Shown: positions 36,785 through 50,570, counted from the first letter of the stretch. The stretch is DNA of 64,000 bases from Himantopus leucocephalus (GCA_003993805.1 RSEF01000018.1:725488-789487); one strand, 5' to 3'. Translations and numbers: made by a program. The notes: generated by a model not told the origin, from the letters alone.

Positions 36785-39700
36785 GTGACACATGAATGGC
36801 AGGAGACCTCAGCCTCAGGCTGGAGCAAAAGGGCATGGGAAGAAAGACACCCCCTCACAGCTTCTTGCCATATACCTGATGTTCAGGAACTTCAGGACCA
36901 GACAAAAGTGTGTCCTTCAGCTTTGAAGATCTTAGCTTTGCTGTCTGGCCCCATGATCTCCCTGGGGCTGGGTTGCAGGAGGGGAGCGGGCACCTAGTTC
37001 TGGTGTTGGGGATCTGCCAAATGTGTATGAGAGCCCCGTTCTCAGTGATAATATCAGCTGGATGCCCCCCCTTCCAGTTAGGAGGGGAAGGATGCTATTG
37101 AGGGAACCAAACACCTCCTCTCTGAAGACTCTGAGTCTCTCTGCAGAAAGTGCAGCCCAACGTGGGTGTTTGGTGGAAGGACTGTGCCTGCGGCACTCCT
37201 CATGCTGTTCAGTAGCACTCACATCTCTCATCCTGGAAATCATCACTAGCAGCTTGGAGTCATCATACTTGCAAGCCTCTAGAGGGAATGTGGGAGCTCT
37301 GCTGCCCATGCGCACTGCCGCTCTCACACGTTTGGCTTCTCTCTGTCCTGAAGCTCCAGGCAGGAGTGGGACCATGGCTCCCTGTGGTTCTCGATGTGGG
37401 AGGACTAGTGCGAGCAGCTTCTGCAGGTTACATCAGCTTTGCTCCCGCTAGGCTGCTGCTTCCACACTGACCCAGAGGAAGAGCTCTGCCGGTGTTCCTG
37501 CACAAGCTGTGCCCAGAGCGCAGACCATGAGCAGCTGTGCTGAGCATCTGTGCTCTCCTGGCCTTATGACGACAACACCCAAGCGAGGAAGGAGAGCTGG
37601 GCGGCACAGCATCCATCTGCTGCTGCTTTGGTCAGTCACCTCCAGCCTTTCCCCAGCATCCCGCAGCTAACGGGATGCCTGTGCAGCTGTCTGCAAGCGA
37701 GTGGCTTGATGCAAGCGTACACAGTACAGCAAAAACACACAGCACGCTGCATTTCAACCCCCTGCTTCCAGAAACGGCTGCTCTGAAGGAATCGACTCTG
37801 TGGATGTCTGCAGAGCTCAGCGCCAGACTGGGTGGCAGAACCAAGCCTGGTGCTCCCAGCCAGCCCAGCCTCCTGGGGACTGCACCACGCTGGCTTGGCT
37901 TTTATTTTTAGTTCCTCCTTATCACTAAGGAGGTGGCTGCCAGCTGCTCCCTTCAGTGCAGCACAGGAGAAATAATCAGCTCTGGCAGCGACTGCGCTGG
38001 CAGCAGAGCCAGTGGCTGGTGAGCCAGGCGAGTGTGCGCCTTGCTGCCCTCAGCTTTGGGGAGCAGAGCGGAGAGAGGCACCCCCGAGCACAGGCAGGAG
38101 GGTTCCCTGCAGATCATCATCCTGGCCACATGCAGCACGTCCCCCCAGGAAAACACAGCGTTCGGTTTGCAAGTGCTGGGGGGAGAGGCTTGAACAGCAT
38201 CCATGTACCTGCGCTCATCACTAGCAAAGGAAAAGTTCCCTGAGTGCTGGCTGCTGCTGTGGGATTTAGGATGCTTTGCACACACACCTGGGGGATTGTG
38301 CCCCAGTTTTGCTGTGGGTAGAGCTGTCAGGCTTTTTTGCCAAAATACAACTGCTGTGGCCCTAATCCAGTGCTGGCTCTGGACCACCTGCCTCAGCTGA
38401 ACATTTGGAGGAAGGAGTCTAGCACCAGCTGGGGAGAAAACACAGAGAGGGGTGAACCACTTTGGGCTTGTGGCAGGGACCCCTGGGCTGTGATGCACAT
38501 TCCCTGGAGAGCAGCATTTACCCTAAAAATGCCATAGCAAAACCTTTCCAAAGTAAAGGGGTCATACAGACCACAGCATGCCCCTGGCCATGAGCAAAGT
38601 TGTCTCACGCTGATAATTAATGAAGAGAACATGTATTTCCACATAGCTGAGGAAAGCACAGCTGCAGGCAGGCAGTACAGAAAGATCAGGGATCTCCAGT
38701 GGGATCACGACTGTATGTGTCAAACGAGTGCAAACAGCACTAACTGCTGAGGTCCAGTGGTGCTTTCGGCACGGGACAGAGATGGGAGAGGCAGAGTGGG
38801 AAGTCCAGGCTGCAGCTGGAGAAAACTTCACTCTGCCACCTCCAGGCAGATGAGTGCTGGAGCCTGTCCAGAGAGCAGAGGCAAAAGTTACTCTGAAAAA
38901 CATAGCTACAACCTGGGATGGTCGAGGAAGGAGAGGCAGAACAGTGATCTGGATCACAGGTCCACAAGCAGGTGCTGTGCAAAGTCTCGGAACGCACCGC
39001 AGACAGAGCAGCGATGCCCTGCCAGATGCCAAGCGGTACTGGCCATGAGCTTTGAGGAAGGTAGGATGAAAAAAGCATTTCAGAGAGGCTCAGGTAGCTT
39101 CTGCATCACATCCTAGACAAGCCCGTGAAAAGCCATCTCCTCTCTCCAACACGTTCTGTTCTGGGCCAACACAAGGGAGGAACAGAGAAAGCTGAAACCC
39201 CACCAAAATCGCAGGAGGTCCCTTGTGGTTCCTGGCCCAAGCTGATGCAGATCCATTTCAGCTGAATGCAAGATTATCTTGACAGCTTGAAAGCTATTCT
39301 TAAATGCAGCTCGTGCACAATGCACTACGTAGCTAGGGAAGACACTGTAAATCACCGCTTGGTGGACATGGGATACCAAATAAGTGAAGAGGAGATAAGA
39401 GACCATAATATAGGTGTGACTCACTTTGACAGATGTCTTTGAGATGGCAATTCAAGGCCTCATTATTGCAGCCACATGAATCAGTGGAAAAGGCTGTACT
39501 ACGACAAAGACCTGGATTAATGGATGATTTGGTGGACTCAGATTTGCTACCACATCCTGCGGCACCTCACAATTCCCACTGGGGTTAAGGGCTGCTGGGC
39601 TGATGGACAAGAGCCACGATGCCAGAATCAGAGAGGCTTCTGGGGCCAAAGCAATTCATCCTAGAGTGAGAGGTAACAACTCCACCTCCAAGAAACAAGG

Positions 39701-42700
39701 CAGAAGAGCTCCAGGCAGAGTGCAGATTATTCCCAACACAGCTTCTAGGCAGCAAAGGGAATCCCAGGGTAAACAAGACTCCAAACCTTCCTGATGGTCA
39801 GCACTGCCCAAGGTGGCATACGTACAGCAGCTGAGTGGCAGCCAGCAAGTCCCTGACCCTGTTCCCTGTTTCAGCCTGACCCTTTGTAACAGGCGGCTTT
39901 CCCATAGCCCTGTCCCTTGGGCAAAAGCAAAGTGCTGCTGGTGATACAGGAGGAACTCTACCTCTGCTCTTCAGGAACTGAGAGGCAAAGAGAGGAGGAG
40001 CAAGCAAACTCCTACACCTCACAGCATGTCTGGTCCTGCCTTCCCTCTGGCTCCTCGGCTCAGCCACTATGCTTTCCTTCCCTTTCCACCTCTGCAGTGC
40101 CAGGCAAAAGAGGGGAGGGGGCAAGAAAAATGCTGTCAAGAAAGCAGAGTAGATGCAGTATGCTGATGGAAAACTGCCCAGGATGAGCAACGTGGGGTTG
40201 ATGAGCAGCTGGAAACTTGGTATCCTCAGGGAACCACTGCAAACTCTGCAGCGAGACCCTCATCTCCTCACGCAGGAATCAAGGATGTACCTTGTGTAGG
40301 GAGCCCAGATATTTCCAGGCAGCAATTGATCCTGCCATGGGGTCTATAACCACCCAGAAACCCCGGTGTGATGCTCTCTGGGCTGTGGAAGTAGAAGAGT
40401 GCTAAAGTCCTCAAGGCTGGTGTTTGGGATCGCCCATGCTATAACCTGCAGGCTTTGCTTGTGGGGTGTGGATACTATATCAGGTTTATGCTTTCCTCAC
40501 ATCACTAAAAGCAGCCCCGTCACCAGCAGTGCTTGGACTGGAGACAGTTCTGCTGGTCCTGGGCCTGTGACAGGAGCCAGGAAGCAAGCAGCAGTCATTT
40601 TTCAGCCTTGGTGGGGCTGGCCCTTTCTCAGACGGCTCAGCCAGTCCTTTGGTCCAGCCCTGCAAACCAGAAAGGGTCTTTAAATGGTGAGTTTTGAAGG
40701 TGCCAGCATCTAACTCAACTGCTTCTTTTAAGTTTTGCCTTCTTGCCAGTCCTCTTGTTTTACAGACAGGACATATCACTTTTTCTAATTGCTCAAGGAC
40801 TCTCTGGCCAGGACCTGTGTACGAGTTTCCGCCATTAATAACAGACATGGAGCCATATCTCAACCAGTGTCCATCTCCCTTGCTCACAGCTCCCTCCCTT
40901 TCAGGTGTGTCTCTGCCAGAAAAGATTTGGGATCTGTGGCAAACTCCAAGGCTCTCTGAGTGCCTTTGGCCTCCTCCGCTGATCTCCAACCCCAACAGAG
41001 TGACTATTTGCTTGCTCAGTGCAAGTTTATCCTGGAAGCCCTCATCGATACTCAGCCACATTCGTCACTTGAGTCTCTACAGACCCTCTGCCAGTTCAGG
41101 TGGGGTTTCTTACTTCTCCCTTTCCCCCCAGCTCTTAGCTCTGCTCGGGCCAGCTCGGAGCGATGCCTGGCTCTAAGCCACACATCAAGAGCTGGTATCA
41201 GATCTGGATCACTGAGTCTCTTTTTTATGGGGATAAGTTTGGCAGCAATTGGTCCACTCAAGCTGATTGCTAAAAGCTCTCCTCTCGGCTGCTTTTCCCA
41301 GCCATTCATTGCACCGGGATACTAAACCAAGCTAGAGGCACCTCCTGGGGAGATTTCACTCCAGGCAATGGTCTTTGACCCCGTATGAGAAGAACAGCCC
41401 TCCATGTCCTGTACCAGCAGGAGACAGTCTACTGCAAATGCCAGGTCCTGCCCATCTCCACCTCCTCAGAGTCTTCCTCGCTGGCACTCATGCAAATGGA
41501 CTTTCTGCCCCAGCATCTTTTCCGCAGGTGAAGACTTCCAAAGTGATCTTTAACATTCCTGGTGAGGTGTCCACTTCTCCTACAGCTCCTCTCCATTCCT
41601 GGGGTATTTTTTGCAAATATCCCCACCAGATATCTCATTTTAGTTCACCAAGAACATCAGCTCACAGAATCAAGCCCTGGGGTCCTACAGGTTTGCTCTA
41701 TTAGACAGAAACATTACCAATTGACCCAGATATTTCTTTTGTACAGTCTTTTCTGTTTACCTTCAATTGTGTACAAAATCCTGTTTTTCCATAGATGCAT
41801 CAAATCACCGGGGAGACTCACTGTGCTCATGATCTCCAGCCTTCCCCGAGTCACCGCTCTTCCCAAAATGTCCTCTTTTAGGAACTGGCATTTTCTCCCT
41901 GCCCAACAAATGCCGGAGCACACAGTTGCCTCTTCATGCCATGGCTACTTCAGTGCTCTTAGTTCATGTCATTATGAACTGTCACAGCAAAAATGACCAT
42001 TAATCCTAGAAGTCTTTAAAAATACTACTTACTGAAGTAAAGTTATATTACAGAAGGGACAGAGCAGCAGCAGCAGACGAGACAGACAATTGTGCACTAT
42101 ACACATTCATAAGAACACACCACAGGTTCGGGAGGTGCATCTCTTCTGGATACGGCAGAGCAAATTAAAATACCACAAGCCTGACCTGGTCAGCTATGTG
42201 AAAGCTGCTCTGTTCTGACCCTAAGCAAAGGAGATGAAAGAAATTTGTACATTCATTCTTTTTTTCTAAGTGTAAGCTCAGTACTTACAGCTCCAGAAAG
42301 TTAGAACAGCTCACGGAGATCTCCTCGCTGAAGGAACGTTCCCTTCACATTTCTTGTTTAATGTTCCAATGAGATTTTTTTTTTTAATTAGTAAAAAAAT
42401 CAGACAAAAGCCACACTGCACTGCAGTACTGAAAGCACATCCCAATAATTCAGAGTAAACTACCTTTCAAGACAGAAGCACTAAGTCCCCAGCCAGCCAT
42501 TTGAGCAAAGGAAATTCCTAGTTAAACTCCGAAGAGCCCCGGCCAATGCTAAGGACACACACAGTTAACATACCCAGATCTGCCTGATGCTACCTTAAAA
42601 CACTCCTAAAAATTCCTGAGGGGGGTTAGCATCCACGGACACCTTGCAGAGGAAGCATTCAAAGGACCAGTGGCATCTTTCTATCCCTTATTCTTTAGGA

Positions 42701-43643
42701 TTCAGATTTTGTTCTCAGGTGGCCATAGCATCAGAGTGTTGGTGGGAAGGGGGCCTCTGGACAGACCTGCTCCAGCCTCCCACCTGGAGGGTGGTCCCGC
42801 CTCCTGCTGGGAAGATGAAAATGAGGAGGACCAAGCAGTCGGTGGCCTTGCACAGCCACATCCTCAGGCAGGGGCAGCTGCAGACAGCTCACCCCTGGGG
42901 GTTCCTGGCTGCTGAGAGAGTGGGTGACACCCCCTGGGCCCCAAGGATATCTCAGAGGACAAAAGCCAGTGGCTTTGCCCAAGGGGTCCCTGTCCTTCTC
43001 AAACACCCCCAGAAGCCTAAAGAGAGGAAGAACCAGGGCATCTCCTGTTCATGCTGGAGGAGGATGAGCAGCCCCACCTCGAGCACATCTCCTGGGGTCA
43101 TGGCTGTGTACAACCATGGGTCCCTTCTGAGCAGGTGAAAGGATAATCTGTTAAATGGCTCCACAGTGGCCACCAGTCACAAAACTGGGACATCCAGGAG
43201 GCCACAGCAGGTGTAGGTTATGGATCTGGGTGTCCCAAAAGACCCTCAGATTGGCCCAGTCTGAGGTGCCCACAACCTGCAGTGGCAAATCAGAGGTGAA
43301 GGAGCCCAGCAGCAGGGTTGTAGGGAGTCTTTATGGGTTATTTTCCCTTTTGAGTTTGTCTCCTCGGGCTGGGATGCCCTGTCCACATGCCTCCGCAGAT
43401 TTGGACAACAGCCACATTCTGGTGAGTGCCAGGGTAGAGTCAGCCAAGACACAGCCCAGGACTTACGCTCAGAGCAGGCAGGTGGACCTGTATATGCCTG
43501 GTGACAGCACGGTGTCAGCCCAGGGGCTTTTAATGGCTAGAGAGTGACCCATGGGTCACGTCCTTGGCTGCCCCCAGGCCACCGGCCCCAGCCCCCGGCA
43601 GCCCTTGGTGGAGCAGCGGGTCTGAGGGTTTCCAGATGGCTCT

Positions 43644-43723
43644 AGGAAGCAAGGGTGGCCGTCGCAGCCTCCAGCGAGGGGCCTGTGCCTAATTTGAGCT
43701 GTCCCCAGGAAGCAAGGGTGGCC
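43644..43723. repeat. Direct repeat of 17 bases, 63 bases apart
   Basis: The sequence aggaagcaagggtggcc occurs identically at 43,644-43,660 and 43,707-43,723. The sequence between is unrelated enough that a full tandem copy is not evident. It is probably a small local duplication. Confidence 0.75.
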
Positions 43724-44949
43724 TGGGAAGCACGCTTTCTAGCTCCGTGCATTGAGCAATGCCTGCTGGCCCCAGTCGGAAGGGCTGGCCTGCATGTGCA
43801 TCTTGCTTGTTTTTCATCTCCCAAGGGGTCAGGCAGCCCCTGCGGTGCTGTTAAATGCGGACTGTCTTTCAGGCTCGCTCCTTGCCAGCAGTCTCTGTGT
43901 GAGGCCAGCGCAGTTTGCTTGCACAAGACAACAGAAAGTGATTTTTACACTTGACAACAATGAAGTATTCTTGCGTTTAACAACAAGTATGTGCTCTCTA
44001 GACTCGATGCCTTTTGGAAAAGCCCTTAAATCCATCAGTCCCATCCCACCCTCCCAAGGGGTGCAAATGACAATCTGCCTGTGCTCTGCTTCTGCCTGGG
44101 GGGGATGTTCTGGGGCAAGCTGCTCAGGTCCCGTGGGACAGCAGACACCCCAAACCGCAGGGGAGGAAGGAGGGTGGGAAAGCAAGCCAAGAGCTGTGGA
44201 TTCAGCTCGTTGATGGGAAGAAAGGCGGAGAGGGCTGAGGGAAGGAGGGGTGGCCAAGGTGCGGGCTGGTGCTGCCATTCAGCAAGCCCCGGACTCAGCC
44301 GAGGCAGACCTTGGGGATCCCCCCCCCAGGTCAGGACGCAGTGAAGGGCCACACGCAGCCTGGCACCCTGTCACCTCTCACACCAAGAGCACTGCACGGC
44401 AGCCGTGTGTCACAAGAGGGCACCTGGGGAGCAGCGAAACCCTGCGGCGTGCACGTGGATGGGGGTCCTCGTACTGACCTGGGGCTCCCTCACTGCAGCC
44501 ACCTTGGGAAGCGTCCTAGAGCAGCAGCATGGGCTTGGTCACAGCCCGTTCCTGGGGTGCTGCTATCCCAAGCCATGCTGCCATGATTAGGGAGTGCAAA
44601 CAGCATCGTGCTGACTTTCAAAGAAAGTTTGGAGCCTTTAATCTTCTTTCCCCTTTCAGTATGACCACAGAGTTAAGATCCTTTGAGTGAGGAGCTGGCC
44701 ATGTTTGCTGTACTTCAAGCCACTCCATGGTGCTGGAAACATCAGTAGAAAGCCGATTTGGCAGGATTTCATAATGAGCTGCCAGTCTGGAAATTGCAAG
44801 TGTATTTGGCAATATCTTGTATGGCTGTGCATGGCTCCCACCTTCCAGGGACACACCTCGGGGAACACCGGCAAGAGAGCCAGGCACCACCAGAAACTCA
44901 CCCAGAACAAAAGCTCCGCCCAACCTAAGAGCCATTCTAAATATTTGTC

Positions 44950-44982
44950 AAAAAAAAAAAAAAAAGAAAAAAAAAAAGAAAT
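44950..44982. repeat. A-rich tract
   Basis: About 15 A's, a G, 11 A's and a further A-rich stretch. It resembles a decayed poly(A) tail, but the sequence to its left contains no recognisable retrocopied gene or SINE. I therefore annotate it only as low-complexity DNA. Confidence 0.85.
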
Positions 44983-46109
44983 TACACACGGGGAGCTTCA
45001 AGCTGAATCAAACTGAACATCGTCATTTCTCATCATCCTTTTAAAGGTCCCTCTCTGTTGATTTTCAACTGAAAAATGCCACTGATAAACCACTTGCATT
45101 CAAACAAAGCCACCTGGTTTTGATTCTGATACTTGCATACACTAAACCGATTATTTTTTTCTTTTTTTCCGAGAACAGACCTCTTTCTGTGCAAACCATC
45201 CATTTCAATGAAGACCTCTTGTTCAGCAGAAAAGCTCCTGGCCTGAGAAGCAGAGGAGGAGGAGGCTGAGGACTAAGCCCTGCAGCCCAGGAAGAGAGGA
45301 TCCCACGCTGGTGCCCCGGCCGCCCCAGGGGTATACGTGGCACCTGCGTTTTGTAGGATGTACATCCTCCTGCCTACCGCTCTGTTGAACCCAGCTAGTG
45401 CTGGGTTGTGGCCCCCGGTGCAGCCACGCTGTGCCCCCCCAGGGCTGTGCAGAGGGCGGACATGGGGCTGCTGCGACCCCGGGTGAGGGCTGAGTCCAGG
45501 CAGCGGGTGCACTGACAGCACGAGGTTGTGGGGGCTGGCAGGCATCTCTCCCTGGGCATATGCCGAGCTCACGGTCATCTCACTCACCCAGGGCAAATGA
45601 AATCTGCAGACCACTTTGCTGCTACGCCTCCCTGCGAGCTGAGCAGGGAGGAAGGTTGGGGGGCTTGCAGCAGGGCTCCTCCACTGCTGGGGAAACCGTG
45701 CTCACTCCTGTCCTGGAGGATGCCACATGCTCCCGTGACGGGGACACCATCATGTGTGGAACAAGGTGGCCTTCCTACTGCTGAAATATGCTGTCATGCC
45801 AGCCCTAGCCCTGCCCCATACCACGGTGGTGCCAGGGCTGGTGGCCCATTGCTGGGGATGGAGCCCATCCCACAGACAGCCCCCTCCACCCTCACGCTGC
45901 AGGGACCTGCTCACCCCGGGCACTGGCCAAAGACACTAAAGCAAATCCATGTGGCTGATATCTACAACGTGCACTCGGTCAGAAACAAGCGGCTGTAGGG
46001 TGCAGTGCGGACTTCATCTCAGCTCAGCATAATGAGGTATGAGCTCATCGTATCTGCCATGACATCACATGGCATGGTAACCCCCAGCCCAGGGTATCAT
46101 GCAGGGTGT

Positions 46110-46410
46110 GCTCATGGGGTATATATTCCTCTTAGAACCGTCTGGCCTATAAATGCCAGAATCTTCCTGCACGGAACTAAAAACATTTATTCTGGAAGAG
46201 TCTAGATGCTTGTGGCTAATGGCAATAAATACAGATTTAATTTCATAGTTAATAACCTGTCCAGGGTAAAATGCTCATTTTTAATATCGTTGCCTGCGAT
46301 CTGACATTACCAACAAGATGTTGCAATACAATATCTGAGTCATTGCGCAGGAGATAATGGTATTTTCTTGAGTTCAATCTGGAGGAGAGTTGGCCCCATT
46401 AATCAGGCTT
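46110..46410. other. AT-rich candidate conserved non-coding element
   Basis: The segment is AT-rich and poor in CpG with no nameable repeat and no useful open frame, set between GC-richer flanks. It has the texture of a conserved non-coding element or an old decayed repeat. No evidence separates the two. Confidence 0.25.
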
Positions 46411-46420
46411 GAAAAAACGA

Positions 46421-46444
46421 TGCCAGAGAGTCTGCCAGAGAGTC
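46421..46444. repeat. 12-bp perfect tandem pair
   Basis: tgccagagagtc occurs twice head to tail. It is minor. Confidence 0.85.
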
Positions 46445-47380
46445 TGTCTGGCCTGCTCTGAGCACGAGTTACGTGACCCAGGGCTGCGGGGAGAGGGGGA
46501 GAGCATGAGCAGACCTGGATGTCGGGATGGGGGATCTCCTGGGAGTGAGTCTCACGTGCACTGGCCCTTTCTTAGGGTCAGCCAAGAGGCTCCTGAGTTT
46601 GGGATACAAGGGAGTCAAGAGTGACCGTGTCACTCCAGCTCCGCCTTTGCTTTTATGCTACCCCAAGAGAGCTGCCGTCCCACAGCATGACCAAGGTGCC
46701 TCGGCGCAGCTGGCATTCAGGACCTGGGGAGTCCCAGTGGTACGGAGGAACTGGCCAACCTGATAGGCTCCCTCAAGTCTGTCCATCACCAGGACTGCGA
46801 GCCCCATTGCTGCTGAGCCCAGAGCCAATCATGAGGTGCAACAACACTTGGATGGGTCAATAAAATCTCCTAGGTAGGGACAGAGGGAAGGAAAGCCATG
46901 AGGAAGTATCCCATCAAAGAAGCCCTTAGAAGTGTGTGTCAGTCTTGTAGGTCTCCTCAGGGTAGGAAGCAGAAGAAAAGGCTGGGAGCTGGGAGAGAAG
47001 CCTGCCTGGGTTGCCATGGGCTCTGGGAGTGTTAATAGAGCTTGAAAGGTCTGGAGAAAACCAGGAGCTCTCCCAGGAATAATGGGCTTTCTTTTCTGCA
47101 GGCAAGCAGGAGCGTCTCCAGTTATCCAGCAACACCAGCGTGGGAGGGAGATCTCTCTGGCAGAGTGCTCTTTAATCTGGCAGGCAAAACCCAGGATCTA
47201 CGCAGAAATATGCAATGCACTTTTAACACTGTGCACTGTTGGCCCATTGGACCAACTTGGCTGAGGATGTGGCAGATTTGCTTTCAGCAAGAAGGCTTTA
47301 ATTCAAAACTGGGCACCTCGTTGTAAAAGAAATGCTTTTTCTTGACCAGACATTGCAGACAGGATGCAAGAATCAGCAGA

Positions 47381-47440
47381 TGAAAGTCCCTGGCCTGCTA
47401 TGCAGAGGTCAGACTAGATGATTCCTTCTGTCCTTGAAAG
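47381..47440 (+). mobile_element. Old CR1 LINE, 3'-terminal fragment
   Basis: The segment contains tggcctgctatgcagaggtc then agactagatgattccttctg and tccttgaaag. This corresponds to the 3' end of the older CR1 lineages shared by birds, turtles and crocodilians ('ggtcagactagatgat...cccttctggcctt'). It lacks the avian attctatg tail. It is only about 60 bases, diverged, in plus orientation, and may belong to the same ancient lineage as the long copy at 48.8-50.6 kb. Confidence 0.75.
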
Positions 47441-48289
47441 CCAGTAGATGGTTCTGCAGATACTTAACGTGTGAATGAAAAAGTGACTCATGAGAATAAG
47501 ACACGTTAACTCCTGTAATCGTACCTCCAGAGGCAGCGTGCCATGTCAGGGCAGAACCGAGGCTGTAAGACAGACCTGAGCTTACCCTGGAGTCTAAGCC
47601 AGAGGAGGGGTGAGGGAAAGCACAGCGTTCACAACAGCTCCGTACAACCAACGTGTCCTGATCAGGAGGGTGCACAGACAGGGATTGTGCTGAGACCTCC
47701 TCTCCTGGTCATCCGGAAATCCCCTGTGGGTCAGCAGAGACCCAACCCCATGGCTGGAGTGGCCAGTCCACCCTCCTGCTCCCCATGGTTTTCAGTGGGT
47801 TTGAGGCAGGGAAGTGCCTGCAGTGGCCTGTCCAGCTGTATCCATGGCCACCTACTTTCTCCTGCCTTCTCCTCGTAAAGCAGCCTGGTCACACAGCAAC
47901 CAGCCATAGGGTGAAACCACATTGGACTTGCCCTCTTCCCTGTGTGCGCCGCCTGACAGGCAAAGCTGGCAGCAACCCCAGGGAAGGTGCAGAGGGAGGT
48001 CTGGTATCTTCTCCCCAGCTGGTCTTCACTCACTTCCCACAGGAATGCATGAGCTCTCCACCACACACAGCGTGGTTTGGCTGCTGGACCAGCTCATGCT
48101 GCCCAACAGCATTTCCCTGACTCTTCTGCAGATGAAGAAGCCGGTCACCCGCTGCACCATTACTCTGGATTGAGAGTGAACAGTGGGGCCCATTTCTGGG
48201 ACAGACGAGTCCTGCCATGAGCTGTGCAGCTCACAAGAGACCTTCCAGCTGTAGGCATCCTCCACAGAATGAGTCACAACTGCTTGCTC

Positions 48290-48660
48290 AAATATTTTGT
48301 CAATGAAATGTGGTATTTTGGACACCAAATTCACAATTTCAAAAGGAAATGTACATTTCCAACCAAAAAAAAAAAAAAAGGAAATCGGGTTTCCAGTGAA
48401 ATCTGAACGACCCCAAAGTGATTACAGAGTTTCTCATTTTAGCTGCCAAACTCAAAATGTTAGGGAAATTTGGAAAATCAAAAAAGTTTCAGACTAAATA
48501 TCTCAATCTTCAGTTGCCAAAAGAGGGACAATGCCATCTTCATGCTGCTGGATTTTAGACAAGCCTCATTTTATTCAAATTAATATCTATTTTGACAAAA
48601 ACCATTTCATGAAAACAACTTTTCACAGGAACAATTTCCATTTCCCAATTCTGTGACCCT
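48290..48660. repeat. Probable ancient interspersed repeat, family not identified
   Basis: AT-rich sequence with recurring words: ggaaatgtacatttcc, ttttgacaaaaaccattt, catgaaaacaacttttcac and caatttccatttccc. Repeats with this texture and with a 'tttccatttccca' end are frequent in reptile and bird genomes. It contains a 15-base A run at 48,365. It lies immediately left of the old CR1. I cannot name the family. Confidence 0.45.
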
Positions 48661-48779
48661 AAAATGCATGCCAAATGTCTCTAAGAGTCAGTGTTTTATT
48701 TTATTTAACTGAAAAGCAAAATGACAATAAAGTGAATATTTAAAGCGAAGCTCTGTTCTGAAAATATATCTACTTAATG

Positions 48780-50570
48780 CTAAAAAGATTCAGTTTCACA
48801 GAGCTGAAAACAATTATGAACTGAATCAATTGGGAGAAAGAATTTAATCAGAAAAATGTGAATGCTAAGTGGGAATTGTTGAAAAACATTTTACGCGTTG
48901 CCCCAAAACCACAATCCCACAATTGAGAAAGAAGGCAACATCGGTTAAAAAGAAAGATGACTCTGGCTTGAGAGGGAAGTGAAGACAACTGTGAAAAATA
49001 AGAAAACCATATATAACTTAAGAAAGTGGAAACTGATAATAATGAATGAGAAGTGAGAAACTGTAAAAAGCTGATAAGGGAAGCCAAGAGCTGAGGACAA
49101 TGTATGGGCTGCAAACCTGAAGCTAACGAGAAGCAATTTCTCCCGATATAAAAGGAATAAATATAGCCCTTCTGAAGCTGTTGGTTGTATTAGTCTGTCT
49201 CTGGAAGGATGCGCTAGAGCAATCAACAGCAACAGAAGAAAGCTGATGTTTGCCAATGTTTGTAGAAGTACTTGGCTGGACCAGACACTGGTAGGGCTGT
49301 CAGCGTGGCATCAGCGCTGGGCAGTCACCTCCGAAGGCTGCTACGGCATGCGACAGAGATTTAAGTAAAAGAAATATGATTAATGCTAATTCACATAGAC
49401 TTATGGAAAATAGAACATGTCAAACTAAGATTCTTCTTTTTCCTGAAATTACAAGTTTGATTGATAAAAATAATATTGGTGGTGTAATATACTTAGACTT
49501 CTGCAAGGCAATTGACTTGGTACCATATGACATTTTGATTAAGAAACTAGAACAATACACAATCAACATGGCACATATTAAATAGATTAAAAGCTGGCTG
49601 GGTGACGTGTCTCAGATGCAGTTGTAAATGGGAACTCCTCACCCAGCAGGGGTGGATTTAGTGGAGTTCCCCAGGGGTCGATTCTTGGCCCCATGCTATT
49701 CAACGTTTTTATCAATGATCTGAAAAAAATATTAAATCATCTGTGGTAAAGTTTGCTGATGACACTGAGATTGTGAGACCGGCAAACAGAGAAGAAGCCA
49801 GATCACTGCTGCAGAATGGCCTGTGTTGCTGGTTAAACTGGGCACAAGCAGATAGTTAATATAGCCAAATATAGTCATACATCTAGGGAACAAGAACGCA
49901 GATTACCAGCCACATACACACGGCAGGGTGCTCTGTCCTGGGAAGTGGTGACTATGAGACCCTGGGGAGTCTGGTAGAGCTTGAGTTGGCTGTACCCTCC
50001 TCGCATGTGAAGGTGGCCAAAAAGCCACCGCATTCCCGGGGCAGCAGCTCTCAGGAGTGGTAGAGAAATTATACTACCCTGCATTTGGGTGTCTGTGTCC
50101 GCTCAGCACCTGGTTCTGGTGCTCGTCGCCCACCGGGATGTTGAGAGACTGGGGGAAAAGCTGTGAAGATGATTAAAGAGAACCAACCTTGTAGTGAGAG
50201 ACCTCCAGAGATCAATCTACTCTGCTTGCCAAAAAACAGGTGCTGGGGTATGTAGATCACATATATTTCCCCACAGAAGACTCTCCAGCCTTGCAGATAG
50301 CGCTTTACTGTGATCTAAAGTCCAGAAGCTGAAGCTCAGCAAACTGAAACTAGTAATATGGCATAATGCTCACTGGCACACCAGCAAGGGTAATCAACCA
50401 CTGGAACAATTTACTAAGGCAGTGTGGGAATCGCCATCATTAGCAAAAGTTACATCATGCTTGGTTGTTTGCTCTGACTCAAGCAGGAATAAATCTGGGC
50501 TCAGATTATACCTGGTAGCCAGACTAGATAATCACAAAGGTATCTGAAGGCCTCTTAGTCCAAACAATGA
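48780..50570 (+). mobile_element. Old CR1 LINE, long decayed copy with reverse-transcriptase remnants
   Basis: This non-LTR retrotransposon remnant is recognisable over about 1.8 kb. From left to right: a segment N-terminal of the reverse transcriptase (gtgaatgctaagtgggaat at 48,858; agctgataagggaagccaag at 49,069); the reverse-transcriptase core, readable in pieces as VIYLDFCKAIDLVPYDILIK (49,482 on), [14 protein letters not shown]... as 'ggagttccccaggggtcgat' near 49,662, and KFADDT (about 49,749), which carries the catalytic F-A-D-D motif; then a degraded C-terminal part (actggaacaatttactaagg near 50,400). The 3' end is agccagactagataatcaca (50,518). Stops and frameshifts occur throughout, so it is long dead. 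It is the older CR1 lineage also found in turtles and crocodilians, not the young avian type. The left boundary is uncertain. Confidence 0.92.

Larger units (their letters stand above)
36785..47380. other. Non-coding stretch, no gene recognised
   Basis: No gene was recognised. Contents: a duplicated 17-mer (aggaagcaagggtggcc) at 43,644 and 43,707; a long A-rich tract at 44,950-44,982; AT-rich segments at about 42,000-42,460 and 46,110-46,410; and a 12-bp tandem pair at 46,421-46,444 (tgccagagagtc twice). The open frames overlap on both strands and show no recognised domain. Confidence 0.5.

Noticed and set aside
44590..44982. A-rich tract as the poly(A) tail of a processed pseudogene or SINE
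   Set aside because: No recognisable parent gene, SINE body or flanking duplication to the left of the tract.
49376..49585. Intact small gene encoding a reverse-transcriptase-like protein
   Set aside because: It is a surviving open segment of a decayed CR1; stops and frameshifts on both sides show the element is dead.
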